64,000 nucleotides of DNA, from the NCBI GenBank assembly GCA_947496535.1, contig CANMDE010000003.1, positions 620,001-684,000 of the forward strand, given 5' to 3'. The notes beneath the pieces were generated by a model. The model worked only from the letters and a program-made list of their open reading frames with translations. It made no database searches and was not told where the DNA came from. Below are positions 16,020 to 25,057 of this stretch, one piece after another. The translations under genes and the position numbers were made by a program. The DNA comes from an uncultured Paracoccaceae bacterium. GTDB lineage: Bacteria; Pseudomonadota; Alphaproteobacteria; Rhodobacterales; Rhodobacteraceae. Each line of letters starts with the position of its first letter. Position 1 is the stretch's first letter.

Positions 16020-17270
16020 TCAGTAAGGATGCGCTGAAGGCCCGGTTTGATCAACAGGTTTTGAGACCGGACTGGCCCTTGGTGTTCCCAGAAAGCTGAC
16101 AATGCAGATGATTGCCAATACAGCAGCGACAAGAAACGGCGCGCCGGGGAGATAAAACGGTGTCCGTTCTGCTGTGAAAAACCAGAAAGTTTGCGTCATG
16201 ACCAACGGTGCGATGATTGTCGCCACCGCGTTGATGGCGGCGATGGTTCCCTGCAATTCGCCTTGCTGATCGTCACCGGCCCGACGTGCCATCATGCCTT
16301 GCATGGCCGGTCCCGCGATGGATCCGATTGCCGTTAGTGGCGTCAGCATCAGCGCAATCCAGCCCTGTTGAACGAAGCCCAAAAGGACAAAGGCGAGAAC
16401 ATCTACCACCAGGCCAAGGATGACAGCGTTACGTTCACCGATGCGCCGGAGCAGCGGACGTATCAGCCAGCCCTGCATGATCGCGATGCTCACCCCGAAA
16501 ACAGCGAGAGAAATGCCGATCATCCGTGGGTTCCAGTCAAACCGTTCGGCGGCGAAATAACTCCAGACAGCGGGATAGACGTAGAATGCGATGGCGTAGA
16601 TGAAGGTGATGCCCAGCAGCCGCCGCAGTCCGGGTAGTGCGCTGATACTTTTGAAAGCGCCTAGCGGATTGGCGCGTCGCCAGGAAAAGTCCCGCCGGAT
16701 TGTGTCATCCACCGTCTCGGGCAGTACGAAATAACCGAAAACGGCACATCCGAACGCCAAAGTGCCCGCCGCCCAAAATGGCGCGCGCGTGCCAAAATCA
16801 GCCAAAAGTCCACCCAGTAGGGGCCCTAATACGAAGCCAATCCCGAATGCCGCCCCGATCAATCCAAAATTGGCTGCCTTTTCTTCGGGCTTGGACAGGT
16901 CGGAGATATAGGCTGCTGCTGTCGCCTGCGTGGCTGCTGTTATCCCGCCAATGATCCGGCCGATGATAAGCACGATCATCATCGTTGCGGTTGCCATCAA
17001 AAAGTAATGGAATGCCATGAAAACCAAAGCGATGATAATAATGGGCCGCCTGCCATACCGATCAGACAGATTCCCCAGCGTTGGACCGCATAGAAAGTTC
17101 ATTGAGGCGAAAATAGCGACCAGAATGCCACCCCAAACCGCCGCGTCGGCAAGATCAGTGGCCCCAACTTGCCGCAAAAGGTCCGGCGTTACAGGCATAA
17201 TGAGCCCGATGCCCATTGCATCGATCACCACGGTAACCAGAACGAAGAATATAGGTAACTTTTTTTGCAA
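16020..17270 (-). CDS. MFS transporter, TCR/Tet family
   Basis: 416 residues with 12 membrane segments. The N-terminus (VLVTVVIDAMGIGLIMPVTP) and motif A (GNLSDRYGRRP) are those of the TetA-like drug:H+ antiporter family. Chromosomal members often export other compounds, so tetracycline resistance should not be assumed. The start is a TTG at 17270, with GGAA upstream. It heads a minus-strand run with alcohol dehydrogenase and the enolase-family enzyme, so its substrate may relate to their pathway. Confidence 0.82.
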   Translation of the reverse strand: MQKKLPIFFVLVTVVIDAMGIGLIMPVTPDLLRQVGATDLADAAVWGGILVAIFASMNFLCGPTLGNLSDRYGRRPIIIIALVFMAFHYFLMATATMMIVLIIGRIIGGITAATQATAAAYISDLSKPEEKAANFGLIGAAFGIGFVLGPLLGGLLADFGTRAPFWAAGTLAFGCAVFGYFVLPETVDDTIRRDFSWRRANPLGAFKSISALPGLRRLLGITFIYAIAFYVYPAVWSYFAAERFDWNPRMIGISLAVFGVSIAIMQGWLIRPLLRRIGERNAVILGLVVDVLAFVLLGFVQQGWIALMLTPLTAIGSIAGPAMQGMMARRAGDDQQGELQGTIAAINAVATIIAPLVMTQTFWFFTAERTPFYLPGAPFLVAAVLAIICIVSFLGTPRASPVSKPVDQTGPSAHPY

Positions 17271-17451
17271 GGTCAGTTCCGGGTCTGGTTAAAATGCATT
17301 GGCGAACGCTAAGTTATGTCAGCGCCAAAATAAATCTGTTTTTGCCCCACGATTTGAGCTGGCAACACGGCGCTGCACCTGTCGGGCAAATGTGGATTTG
17401 GCGCCGCCATAATCAATTGCGTTGCTGCTGCATAGCGTAATTTTTTGAGTG

Positions 17452-17474
17452 GCAAATGCGCGGCGGGCATTTGC
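17452..17474 (-). terminator. Stem-loop after the pcaD-like gene
   Basis: GCAAATGC and GCATTTGC form a perfect 8-bp stem with a 7-base loop, 6 bp beyond the hydrolase stop codon. On the minus strand no U-tract follows, so it may stabilise the 3' end rather than terminate by itself. Confidence 0.35.
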
Positions 17475-17479
17475 TTGGG

Positions 17480-18265
17480 TTAGATATGGCCGGTGTTTTC
17501 CAGAAATGTACTGATGAGAGTGGCATATTCCTCTGGATGACTGGCGCAGGGCAGGTGGCCCGCCTGCCGCATAAGCGCAAATTGCGACCCAGGGATCAGG
17601 TCGACCGTTTCACGCACCAGATCGGTGGGCGTCGCCCCATCCTCGGACCCTGCGATGCCGAGTGTTGGCAATCGCAGACCACTGGTAGGTGTATAAAAAT
17701 CTGTACCCGCGATAGCCGCAGAGATGCCTGCATACCCCTCGGGCGGTGTTGCCGTAAACATGGCCGCCCATGGTGCGATCAGATCACGATCCTCTGCCTG
17801 CCGTCCGAACCAGCGCTGCATGGTTGCGTCCACAAGCGCGGACATTCCAGCGGTAGTGGCCGTATCGATCCGGTCCTGCCACATTGTCTTGGTGCCAATT
17901 TTGGCGGCCGTATTCGAAAGCACCATAGCCCGCATGATATCGGGCCTCTTGATCGCCAGTCCTTGCGCGACCATCCCACCAACGGATAGGCCGACAAAGA
18001 CGCAATCCCGCACATTCAATGCATCGCAAACCGCCTCGGCATCGCCGACAAGCTGTCCCATGGTGTAGGGCGCGTCCGGCATGTCGGACTCACCATGGCC
18101 GCGCATGTCATATCTTATGAGCCGCAGCCCGTCCGGCAGATGTGGAATGATCCCATCCCAAAGATGCAGATTTGTCGCGAGCGAGTTGGCGAATACGATT
18201 GGAGGTCCATCGGACACGCCGTCTTCGCGGACGTGCAGTGATACACCGTCGCGGTCAATTTTCAT
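17480..18265 (-). CDS. Alpha/beta hydrolase, 3-oxoadipate enol-lactonase-like
   Basis: 261 residues, the usual PcaD length. The nucleophile elbow is GLSVGG, the acid Asp follows LGIAGSEDGATP and the catalytic His is in RQAGHLPCASHPEEY. The YDMRGHGESD motif after strand 4 is typical. PcaD opens 3-oxoadipate enol-lactone in the beta-ketoadipate pathway, but no other pca genes are nearby, so the substrate is uncertain. A terminator-like hairpin stands about 30 bp before the ATG at 18265, which separates it from the preceding operon or forms a leader. Confidence 0.75.
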   Translation of the reverse strand: MKIDRDGVSLHVREDGVSDGPPIVFANSLATNLHLWDGIIPHLPDGLRLIRYDMRGHGESDMPDAPYTMGQLVGDAEAVCDALNVRDCVFVGLSVGGMVAQGLAIKRPDIMRAMVLSNTAAKIGTKTMWQDRIDTATTAGMSALVDATMQRWFGRQAEDRDLIAPWAAMFTATPPEGYAGISAAIAGTDFYTPTSGLRLPTLGIAGSEDGATPTDLVRETVDLIPGSQFALMRQAGHLPCASHPEEYATLISTFLENTGHI

Positions 18266-18293
18266 GGCAATTCATTCCTTTGAAAAAAGTTCA

Positions 18294-18327
18294 AGCCGCG
18301 CATGGGCGTCCCAACCCTGGCGCGGCT
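18294..18327 (-). terminator. Rho-independent-like terminator between EEP gene and pcaD-like gene
   Basis: Arms AGCCGCGC and GCGCGGCT form an 8-bp GC-rich stem with an 18-base loop. On the minus strand TGAAC and then six T follow. It lies roughly 100 bp after the EEP gene stop and only about 20-30 bp before the pcaD-like start, so it could also act as a leader attenuator. Confidence 0.5.
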
Positions 18328-18409
18328 CTCCCTTGTTGTCGCAATCAGCGTATTGTGATCGCAGACAACCCTCCCGCCTATCAGGAAGCGGGCTGAAGCG
18401 ATTCCCTTC

Positions 18410-18431
18410 AACCTGTACTTTTGGACAGGTT
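18410..18431 (-). other. Hairpin at the EEP gene stop codon
   Basis: AACCTGT and ACAGGTT form a perfect 7-bp stem with an 8-base loop directly at the end of the EEP gene. A second small stem, CCCGC with GCGGG, follows near 18373-18392. Together with the terminator at 18294 the 165-bp gap is unusually structured. Confidence 0.35.
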
Positions 18432-19630
18432 CAGCCATCTGAATCACCCAGAACCATATGCGCCATGATCTGCCCGTGGTCAGAAGCGAGCTTGTTATAG
18501 GGGGCCTCTGGGTGGCTGCCATCGGTCAGGTGGTCGTTGAAGGCGCTGAAATACTCCATCTCACCAATTTTGTGTTCAAATTCCGGATGGAAGTGCCGCG
18601 ACATCAGGATCTGGTCGATGCTTTCAAAAACTCCGCCAAAGGCTGAAGTGTAGACCATATCGCGTAAGGATTTTCGGACGAATAGCTTTTCGGCCGAATA
18701 AAGCCGTACGCGACCGATCTTTTCTTGAATAGTCTCGTTCTCATCATCGCTATAGCGGTCGCGGCTGGTTTCAGCGTCGTGCCGCCGCATCCACGCATAG
18801 TTGCGGAAAGGTGCCTCTCCCGTGATGATTTCCGACGAAACAGCGTGTTCGCTGTCATTAAAGTCGCCAAGGACCATGACGGGATGACCTGCTTGCAGTT
18901 CCTCCAGAATGGCGCCGCGCAGCACCCACGCCTCTGCCATTCGCCGCAATCCTGCGCGAAGTGAGCCCATCGCGCGTGCGGCCGGATCATAGTTGATCAG
19001 GTCAGCCGCCGGAGGGAATGCGGCACCTTCAGCCTTTGGGAACTCCCCCAGTTTGGACTTCAGGTGGCAGTTGAACACGGTGACGACCTGATCCCCGACC
19101 GGGATGCGGACTTTGAGCACGGGGCGGCTGAGCCGCTTGATACTGTATTGGCCACCATCGCCACCATCGAGATCGGAAAAGGGGATTTTCAGTGGTTCGG
19201 AAAGATCCTGAATAATCTCTGGCGCACCCTTGAACCCGAACCGCGACAGGATTGCGACACCGGGGCGACGATCACCCGCCCCCCCATTAAAGAGGTTCGG
19301 CGCAAAAGCGAGCGCTGCTTCGGTATATGGCTCATAGGCCAGTTTTCGGAAAATTGCCTTGCGGGCATAACCCTTGGACCGGTCGGGGATATTCGCCTCG
19401 TTCGCGGCCAATCCCAGAGTGTCGGTTTCGATCACCACGTCGCGCAGGGCAGCCTCGCTGAAGATTTCCTGAAAACAGACGATGTCAGCGTTCATCGTCA
19501 AAAGCTGATCGGCAAGCCATGCTCGTTTCCAAGCGTACTCCTCGGGGGTATAGGATTCGAAGCGGTAGTATTCCTGATCTGCTTCGATCAGGTTTTTGAC
19601 GTTGAAACTGGCAATGTTGAAACGTGTCAT
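18431..19630 (-). CDS. Endonuclease/exonuclease/phosphatase family protein
   Basis: 399 residues of the EEP superfamily (metal-dependent phosphodiesterases). Motifs in order are FNIASFNVKNL, the metal-binding Glu in DIVCFQEIFS, VFNCHLKSK (catalytic His), VLGDFNDSEHA and a C-terminal FNDHLTDGSHPE with SDHGQIM. All core residues look present. Members cleave nucleic acids, lipids or sugar phosphates, so the substrate is open. No signal peptide is seen. It overlaps the threonine dehydratase gene by ATGA. Confidence 0.82.
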   Translation of the reverse strand: MTRFNIASFNVKNLIEADQEYYRFESYTPEEYAWKRAWLADQLLTMNADIVCFQEIFSEAALRDVVIETDTLGLAANEANIPDRSKGYARKAIFRKLAYEPYTEAALAFAPNLFNGGAGDRRPGVAILSRFGFKGAPEIIQDLSEPLKIPFSDLDGGDGGQYSIKRLSRPVLKVRIPVGDQVVTVFNCHLKSKLGEFPKAEGAAFPPAADLINYDPAARAMGSLRAGLRRMAEAWVLRGAILEELQAGHPVMVLGDFNDSEHAVSSEIITGEAPFRNYAWMRRHDAETSRDRYSDDENETIQEKIGRVRLYSAEKLFVRKSLRDMVYTSAFGGVFESIDQILMSRHFHPEFEHKIGEMEYFSAFNDHLTDGSHPEAPYNKLASDHGQIMAHMVLGDSDG

Positions 19631-20595
19631 AGGGTGTCCAAAGCTTTCTTGAAAATGTCGGCACCGACATTACCGCCGGTCGCGACCGCTATCACCGCGT
19701 CGCCGGAGAATTCATCAGGGTGAAACAGTGCCGCTGCGAGGGCGGCGGCTCCGCCCGGTTCGATCACAATCCGCAGACGTTCAAAGGCAAGTGCCATGGC
19801 TCTTAGGCATTCATCCTCGCTTACAACGACACCGGGTCCGCAATGGGCCTTCATGATCGGGAAAGTGATATCGCCGGGTTGTTGGGTGACGATGGCATCG
19901 CAGATAGACCCGCTGCGGCGTTCATTGCTTTGAATCTCGCCCGTCTCCAGCGACCGCGCCACATCGTCAAAACCTTCCGGTTCTGCCGGACGGGCCCGCA
20001 GCCCCGGTGCCTCGGCTGCCAGCGCTAATGCGATGCCAGAGGTCAGCCCGCCGCCGCCGCAACAGATCATGACATCGGCTTCGGTGACGCCCATCGCATT
20101 CATGTCCTCGGCGATCTCAAGACCGACGGTGCCTTGGCCCGCGATCACCTGCGGCTCATCATAAGGGCGTATCAGGGTTAGCCCGCGCTCGGCAGATAGC
20201 TGCGCGCCAATTTCCTCGCGGCTTTCGCCCGCGCGGTCATAAAGCACCACCTCGGCCCCCAATGCCTTGGTATTCGCGATTTTTACTGGTGGCGCATCTG
20301 ATGGCATGACGATTACCGCAGGTGCTCCATGTTCGCGAGCCGCATTGGCCACACCTTGTGCGTGGTTGCCGCTGGAAAATGCGATGACACCGGTTTTGAG
20401 CGCGTTGTCGGTTAGTGCCGAAACGGCTGACCAGCCACCCCGGAATTTGAATGAACCTGTGTGTTGCAGGCATTCCGCCTTCACGAAGACCCGACGCCCG
20501 GCAATGTCATCAAGGAGTGGCGACGTCAGTATAGGGGTGCGTCGCGCGTGGCCCTTTATTCGATTGGCAGACGCACGGATCATGTCAATATTCAT
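19627..20595 (-). CDS. Threonine/serine dehydratase family (fold-type II PLP enzyme)
   Basis: 322 residues of the catabolic threonine/serine dehydratase or hydroxyaspartate ammonia-lyase group, lacking the C-terminal ACT regulatory domains of IlvA. The PLP lysine lies in HTGSFKFRGG, the substrate loop is FSSGNHAQGVA and the phosphate-binding glycine loop is CCGGGGLTSG. It should deaminate a hydroxy-amino acid to a 2-oxo acid and ammonia. ATGA overlaps bind it to the hydrolase gene upstream and the EEP gene downstream. Confidence 0.86.
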   Translation of the reverse strand: MNIDMIRASANRIKGHARRTPILTSPLLDDIAGRRVFVKAECLQHTGSFKFRGGWSAVSALTDNALKTGVIAFSSGNHAQGVANAAREHGAPAVIVMPSDAPPVKIANTKALGAEVVLYDRAGESREEIGAQLSAERGLTLIRPYDEPQVIAGQGTVGLEIAEDMNAMGVTEADVMICCGGGGLTSGIALALAAEAPGLRARPAEPEGFDDVARSLETGEIQSNERRSGSICDAIVTQQPGDITFPIMKAHCGPGVVVSEDECLRAMALAFERLRIVIEPGGAAALAAALFHPDEFSGDAVIAVATGGNVGADIFKKALDTL

Positions 20596-21410
20596 TGCAT
20601 TTTCTCCAACCAGGCGCGCAGCGCTTCCAGCGATTGTGGTTCATCCAGAAACGGTACGTGCCCCCGCCTAGAGACATCGGCACGGATCATGTCGGGGCGA
20701 CGACGCGCCATTTCGTTTGCCGTCTCTGCCGTAAGCAAGTCCGAATTTGCGCCACGGAGCAGGGCGAGCGGCAGTCCCTCCAATGCATCGAACAATGGCC
20801 AGAGGTCGGGGGGTGTTTCGTCAAATGCCTTCAAGACAGCATCCCGCAGTTTTGGGTCGTAGCGAATGATGAGCCCGTCCGGTGTTTCCTTATAATGTGC
20901 CTTGGCCTCGGCCAGCCATCGCTCCATCGGGACGTCTTCGAAATGGGTCCATAGTTTGGCGCGTGCATTTGCCGCTGCTTCATAGGTTTTCTGCGCCGGA
21001 TTGCGACCGATATAGCCCTTGATGACGTCAAGCCCGAGGGGCGCAATCTCTGGCCCAATATCGTTCAAGGCCACGCCCATCAGCCGGTCTTTGGCTGTTG
21101 CCGCCAGCATCATTGCAATCAGACCACCGCGTGATGTGCCGAGGATCGCGGCCTTTTTGAGCCCCAGATGATCCATCAGGGCCAGCACGTCCTTGGCCTC
21201 TTGCGGAACGGTGTAGGTCTGTGGGTCCGCCCATGCCGATTGCCCGCGTCCGCGATAGTCTGGGCGGATCAGACGGACGGACAGATGTGGTGCGACATGA
21301 TCGAAATCAGCGCCGTTGCGCGTCAGACCGGCAAGCGCGATGACGGGCAGCCCTTTGCCTTCGTCGGTATAGTACAGGTCAAGCCCATCGGCGGATTGGT
21401 AGGTTGCCAT
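20592..21410 (-). CDS. Alpha/beta hydrolase
   Basis: 272 residues with an alpha/beta hydrolase core: oxyanion region LAGLTRNGADF, PDYRGRGQSAWA, nucleophile elbow GTSRGG and catalytic His in RRGHVPFLDEP. The frame extends to a TTG at 21416, but the ATG at 21410 overlaps the dehalogenase stop as TGATG and is the better start. Substrate is unknown; members include esterases, lactonases and C-C hydrolases. Gene overlaps place it in one operon with the dehalogenase, the dehydratase and the EEP protein. Confidence 0.82.
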   Translation of the reverse strand: MATYQSADGLDLYYTDEGKGLPVIALAGLTRNGADFDHVAPHLSVRLIRPDYRGRGQSAWADPQTYTVPQEAKDVLALMDHLGLKKAAILGTSRGGLIAMMLAATAKDRLMGVALNDIGPEIAPLGLDVIKGYIGRNPAQKTYEAAANARAKLWTHFEDVPMERWLAEAKAHYKETPDGLIIRYDPKLRDAVLKAFDETPPDLWPLFDALEGLPLALLRGANSDLLTAETANEMARRRPDMIRADVSRRGHVPFLDEPQSLEALRAWLEKMQ

Positions 21411-22087
21411 CAGCAAAGGTCCGGAATCGTCGTGAGGTCGCTAAGGATGTGGTGTGGTTTGGCGTAAAGCTTATCTACAGGTTCGCCCCCACGGTTCACC
21501 CACGCCGTCTGAAAACCGTAGCCTGCCGCACCGGCTGCATCCCATCCATTTGAAGAGACGAATAGAACTTCGCTCCGATCACATCTGAAGCGTTGTTCGA
21601 CCATGTCGTATACACGGTCATGTGGTTTGAAGACGCCCACATCTTCGACCGACAAAACAGCGTCCAGCACGTCGCAGATACCGGAAGAAGAAACTGCCGC
21701 GTTTAGCATATCGGGGGAGCCGTTGGACAATATCGCCGTCGCCAGCCCGCGCGACTTGAGCGTCTCAAGCATCGCGGGAACCTCGGGATAGGCCGACAAT
21801 TCCCAATAAAGCTCCAACAGCCGGGCGCGGGTCGCAGCGTCTGACAGTCCGGCCGCTTCCATGGCCCAATCCAGCCCGTCTTGTGTTACCTGCCAAAAAT
21901 CACAGTGTTGATCTGCGACGGCCCGCAGCCAGGTATACTGCAATTGTTTAAGCCGCCAGTCACGGGCGAGGACAGGCCAGATATCGGCCAATGCAGCATG
22001 CGCAGGTTCAGCTGCCGCTTGTTTTGCGGCGGCGTTGACGTCAAATAGCGTACCGTAGGCATCAAAGACGCAAGTGGTGATCGGCAT
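21410..22087 (-). CDS. Haloacid dehalogenase, type II
   Basis: 225 residues matching L-2-haloacid dehalogenases of the HAD superfamily. The nucleophile Asp is in VFDAYGTLFDV, motif II is ILSNGSPDML, the motif III Lys is in GVFKPHDRVY and motif IV is SSNGWDAAGAAGYG. It should hydrolyse S-2-haloacids to R-2-hydroxyacids, or a related substrate. The ATG at 22087 fits the family; a GGAGGGG lies 11 bp further up. It heads a four-gene minus-strand operon. Confidence 0.85.
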   Translation of the reverse strand: MPITTCVFDAYGTLFDVNAAAKQAAAEPAHAALADIWPVLARDWRLKQLQYTWLRAVADQHCDFWQVTQDGLDWAMEAAGLSDAATRARLLELYWELSAYPEVPAMLETLKSRGLATAILSNGSPDMLNAAVSSSGICDVLDAVLSVEDVGVFKPHDRVYDMVEQRFRCDRSEVLFVSSNGWDAAGAAGYGFQTAWVNRGGEPVDKLYAKPHHILSDLTTIPDLC

Positions 22088-22277
22088 GATATGGTCATCC
22101 CCTCCGCTGCTAGGTTGCGTTTCTGTAAACAACCATAAAGCTGTGGGTAGCTACACACCGAAATGCTGAATGGGGTCAGAAATTAACCGCCGATCAGCAT
22201 TTGATACCCTTTTTGCGGTTTATCTTCGCTGTAAACTGAAGCAACAAGCCGACAAAACATGTAAAGTATTCGTTGAT

Positions 22278-23219
22278 ATGTCACATTTTTCTTCTCAAGC
22301 CGTCACGGTTTATGGTGCGTTGCGCTCTGGTACGACACTGCTGCACCTTATGCTGGATGCCAATCCAAACATTGCCAGCCCCGGTGAAACGGATTTCATT
22401 TACGACCACCTTGAACAGCTGCCCAATGGAAACTGGGGCTATGAATCTGACAAAATAAAGGCCGATCGCATCTACCGGATGCATTTCACGGAACATGATC
22501 CTGTCCCGGAAACGGCGGCGGATATGATCGACACCATTGCAGCAAAGAACAACAAAGATGGTGCGGTACCTGTGATGGTTCAACATCGTCGGCTTCCGAT
22601 CATTCTGGATCAGTTTCCTGATATGCGGATCATCCATCTGGTTCGCGACCCGCGTGACGTGGCCCGATCTAGTATCGGCATGGGTTGGGCTGGCGATGTG
22701 TATCATGGCGTTGGCCACTGGATTGGAACCGAGCGCGGATGGGATGCCGCCGCATCGCGATTGGCCCCTGAGCAATCAATAACAGTCACCTTTACGCAGC
22801 TGATTGCGGCCCCGGAAGAGACGCTGACGCGCCTTTGCGACTTCATCGGCGTACCATATCACCCCGATATGCTGAATTATGATGCGCAGTCGACCTATCA
22901 AAAACCCGATGCCGCGTTGGTCGATCAATGGAAGTCAAAGATGAGCGCCCGAGAAATCGGGCTGGTCGAAGGCAGGGTGGGTGATTTGCTGACCTCCCGC
23001 GGGTTCGAGCCAAGCGGCCATCCCTTGGTCCAACCTGGGGCTGCAGGTCGCACAGTGATGTCGCTACGCAACAAGGCAGCTGTTTGGCGGGTCCGTGCAA
23101 AACGCTATGGTCTTGTGGATAGTCTGACGGTCGCGACGGCACGCCGCCTTGGCGCGTCTGGTCTGGCGCAAAATGCGCAACGCCGTATAGATGACCGGGT
23201 GAGGGCTTACCTCAAGTAA
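22278..23219 (+). CDS. Sulfotransferase family protein
   Basis: About 313 residues. The PAPS-binding 5'-phosphosulfate loop is visible as YGALRSGTTLLHLML and the 3'-phosphate motif as HLVRDPRDVARSSIG. The family transfers sulfate from PAPS to alcohols, sugars or lipids. The frame is open from an ATG at 22170, but that start has no ribosome site and adds an atypical N-terminus, so MSHFSSQ at 22278 is preferred. It is divergent from the dehalogenase operon and monocistronic. The acceptor cannot be deduced. Confidence 0.8.
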   Translation: MSHFSSQAVTVYGALRSGTTLLHLMLDANPNIASPGETDFIYDHLEQLPNGNWGYESDKIKADRIYRMHFTEHDPVPETAADMIDTIAAKNNKDGAVPVMVQHRRLPIILDQFPDMRIIHLVRDPRDVARSSIGMGWAGDVYHGVGHWIGTERGWDAAASRLAPEQSITVTFTQLIAAPEETLTRLCDFIGVPYHPDMLNYDAQSTYQKPDAALVDQWKSKMSAREIGLVEGRVGDLLTSRGFEPSGHPLVQPGAAGRTVMSLRNKAAVWRVRAKRYGLVDSLTVATARRLGASGLAQNAQRRIDDRVRAYLK

Positions 23220-23324
23220 GAGGGCGAATTGCTTCAGGTCCTTCAATCAAAGTTAGAATTGCCTTACACAATCTTCATACCACGTCCGACCTTCAGTTGG
23301 GCTCTAATGACGGAAGGCGACTAA

Positions 23325-23759
23325 ATGACCAATGCGAAAGCTGGCGATACGGTTCACATCAAATATACAGGTACGCTGGCGGATGGTCAGGTTTTTGACA
23401 GTTCGGACGGGCGTGAACCGTTGAAATTCGTTGTTGGCTCTGGGCAGATCATTCCGGGTCTCGATGTGGCTATTCCGGGCATGGCCGTGGGTGATAAAAA
23501 GACAGTGGATGTACCATGCGCGCAGGCCTACGGTGCTAGAAATGAAAACGCGCAACATGCGATCCCAAGAAGTGAAGTGCCTGACGACATTCCGCTTCAA
23601 CTTGGCGCGCAACTGCAATTGCAGACCCCTCAGGGTCAGACCATCCCAGTGACAGTCGTCGATCTGAATGCCGACGAGGTCGTATTGGATGCCAACCATT
23701 CGTTGGCAGGGCAGGACTTGACTTTTGCAATCGAGGTCGTGCGAATTGATGCGGTCTAA
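23325..23759 (+). CDS. FKBP-type peptidyl-prolyl cis-trans isomerase (SlyD-like)
   Basis: 144 residues with an N-terminal FKBP half (VHIKYTGTLADGQVFDSS, GSGQIIPGLDVAIPGM), an inserted flap domain around residues 70-115 and the FKBP C-terminal strand (LTFAIEVVRID). This is the SlyD-type order. The His-rich metal tail of E. coli SlyD is absent. It is cytoplasmic by sequence, with GGAAGG upstream of the ATG at 23325. Its TAA stop overlaps the stop of the convergent livM gene within CTAA. Confidence 0.87.
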   Translation: MTNAKAGDTVHIKYTGTLADGQVFDSSDGREPLKFVVGSGQIIPGLDVAIPGMAVGDKKTVDVPCAQAYGARNENAQHAIPRSEVPDDIPLQLGAQLQLQTPQGQTIPVTVVDLNADEVVLDANHSLAGQDLTFAIEVVRIDAV

Positions 23760-25057
23760 CGCTCGGGTATCAACCCACGAGGGCTGAAGCGCAGCACCAC
23801 CAGCAGGATCACTCCCATGGTGAAAAGACGCATGTAGGCTGCGGAGTCGAGAAGGCTCTTCTTCAGGCTGCTTCCGTCGGCCATGCCGCTGGTGACCAGC
23901 TCCATCAGCCCCCGCCCGAGCGGTTCCACCTGCACCCATAACCACCAGATCAGCAACCCGCCCAGAACAGCGCCAAAATTGTTCCCCGATCCACCAACGA
24001 TCACCATAACCCAAACAAGAAACGTGAAGCGCAGCGGTTGGTAGCTGCCGGGGGTGAGTTGTCCGTCCAGCGTTGTCATCATCGCCCCGGCGATCCCGCA
24101 GATCGCTGACCCGAGGATGAATATCTGCAAGTGCCGCGCCTTGACGTTCTTGCCCATGGCCTCCGCTGCGACCTCATTATCACGGATGGCTCGCATCATG
24201 CGGCCCCACGGGCTGTTCAGCGCCTTTTGTGCCAACCAAAGCAAAATGATCAGCACGATGGAGAAAAGGATGGCGTAACCGATTTTGGTATAGAGCGTCG
24301 ATGCGATGACCGGGTCCAGCCCAAGACTGGCCGCCCGCTCCACGAAACCTGCATCCCGTTGCAGGTCGATCTCGCGCGGGACCGGGCGCGGCAGGCCAAT
24401 GACATTCTTGACCCCGCGGGCCAGCCAGTCTTCGTTTTTGAGCAGAGCAATGATGATTTCGGCAATGCCGAGCGTGGCAATAGCCAGATAGTCAGAGCGC
24501 AGGCCAAGCGCTGTTTTCCCGATAATCCAAGCGGCCCCTGCGGCCAGCAAGCCGCCTACAGGCCAACTGAATAGTATGGGCAGTCCAAGCCCACCCAAAT
24601 ACCCGGTCGATGCAGGGTTGATCGCCTCAACCGCGCTGACACCACCATCGAACACCGCGCGAAACAGAAAGAAACCACCGATAAGAATTGCCAGTAGAGC
24701 AATTGATCTGGTCCTGCCGGTCATGTGGCTTCGAGCATAAATCGCAGCGGCGATTGTTGCCGCCCCCAGCAGAAGCCCCGCTATCACCCGCAATCCGCCT
24801 GCCGCCCAGGCTTCGGTCACTGGCGGCATTGACACGAGAACTGCTGCCAAACCGCCAAGCGCCACAAAGCCCATAACGCCGACATTGAACAGTCCCGCAA
24901 AACCCCATTGCAGGTTGACCCCAAGCGACATGATCGCAGAAATCAGACCCATGTTCAGGATCAGTAAGGCAGAGTTCCAGCCCTGAACGATCCCGGTCCC
25001 CAGGATGAGCAGGCCAACAAAGGCGAAAAGTGCGGTGTTCCTGACTGAAGTGTTCAC
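23756..25057 (-). CDS. livM: Branched-chain amino acid-type ABC transporter permease (LivM-like)
   Basis: 433 residues, longer than typical LivM because of extra helices in the first half, with about ten membrane segments. The conserved permease region is MMRAIRDNEVAAEAMGKNV followed by KARHLQIFILGSAICGIAGA. It forms the inner-membrane channel with LivH. The start overlaps the livH stop by 4 bp. It is the last gene of the operon; its stop codon overlaps that of the FKBP gene. Ligand of the transporter is uncertain, since the family also moves amides, urea and carboxylates. Confidence 0.88.
   Translation of the reverse strand: MNTSVRNTALFAFVGLLILGTGIVQGWNSALLILNMGLISAIMSLGVNLQWGFAGLFNVGVMGFVALGGLAAVLVSMPPVTEAWAAGGLRVIAGLLLGAATIAAAIYARSHMTGRTRSIALLAILIGGFFLFRAVFDGGVSAVEAINPASTGYLGGLGLPILFSWPVGGLLAAGAAWIIGKTALGLRSDYLAIATLGIAEIIIALLKNEDWLARGVKNVIGLPRPVPREIDLQRDAGFVERAASLGLDPVIASTLYTKIGYAILFSIVLIILLWLAQKALNSPWGRMMRAIRDNEVAAEAMGKNVKARHLQIFILGSAICGIAGAMMTTLDGQLTPGSYQPLRFTFLVWVMVIVGGSGNNFGAVLGGLLIWWLWVQVEPLGRGLMELVTSGMADGSSLKKSLLDSAAYMRLFTMGVILLVVLRFSPRGLIPER

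Noticed and set aside
16020..17270. Tetracycline resistance determinant
   Set aside because: Sequence is TetA-like in family only; chromosomal context with catabolic enzymes and no mobile element or tetR of the Tet type argues against a resistance gene call.
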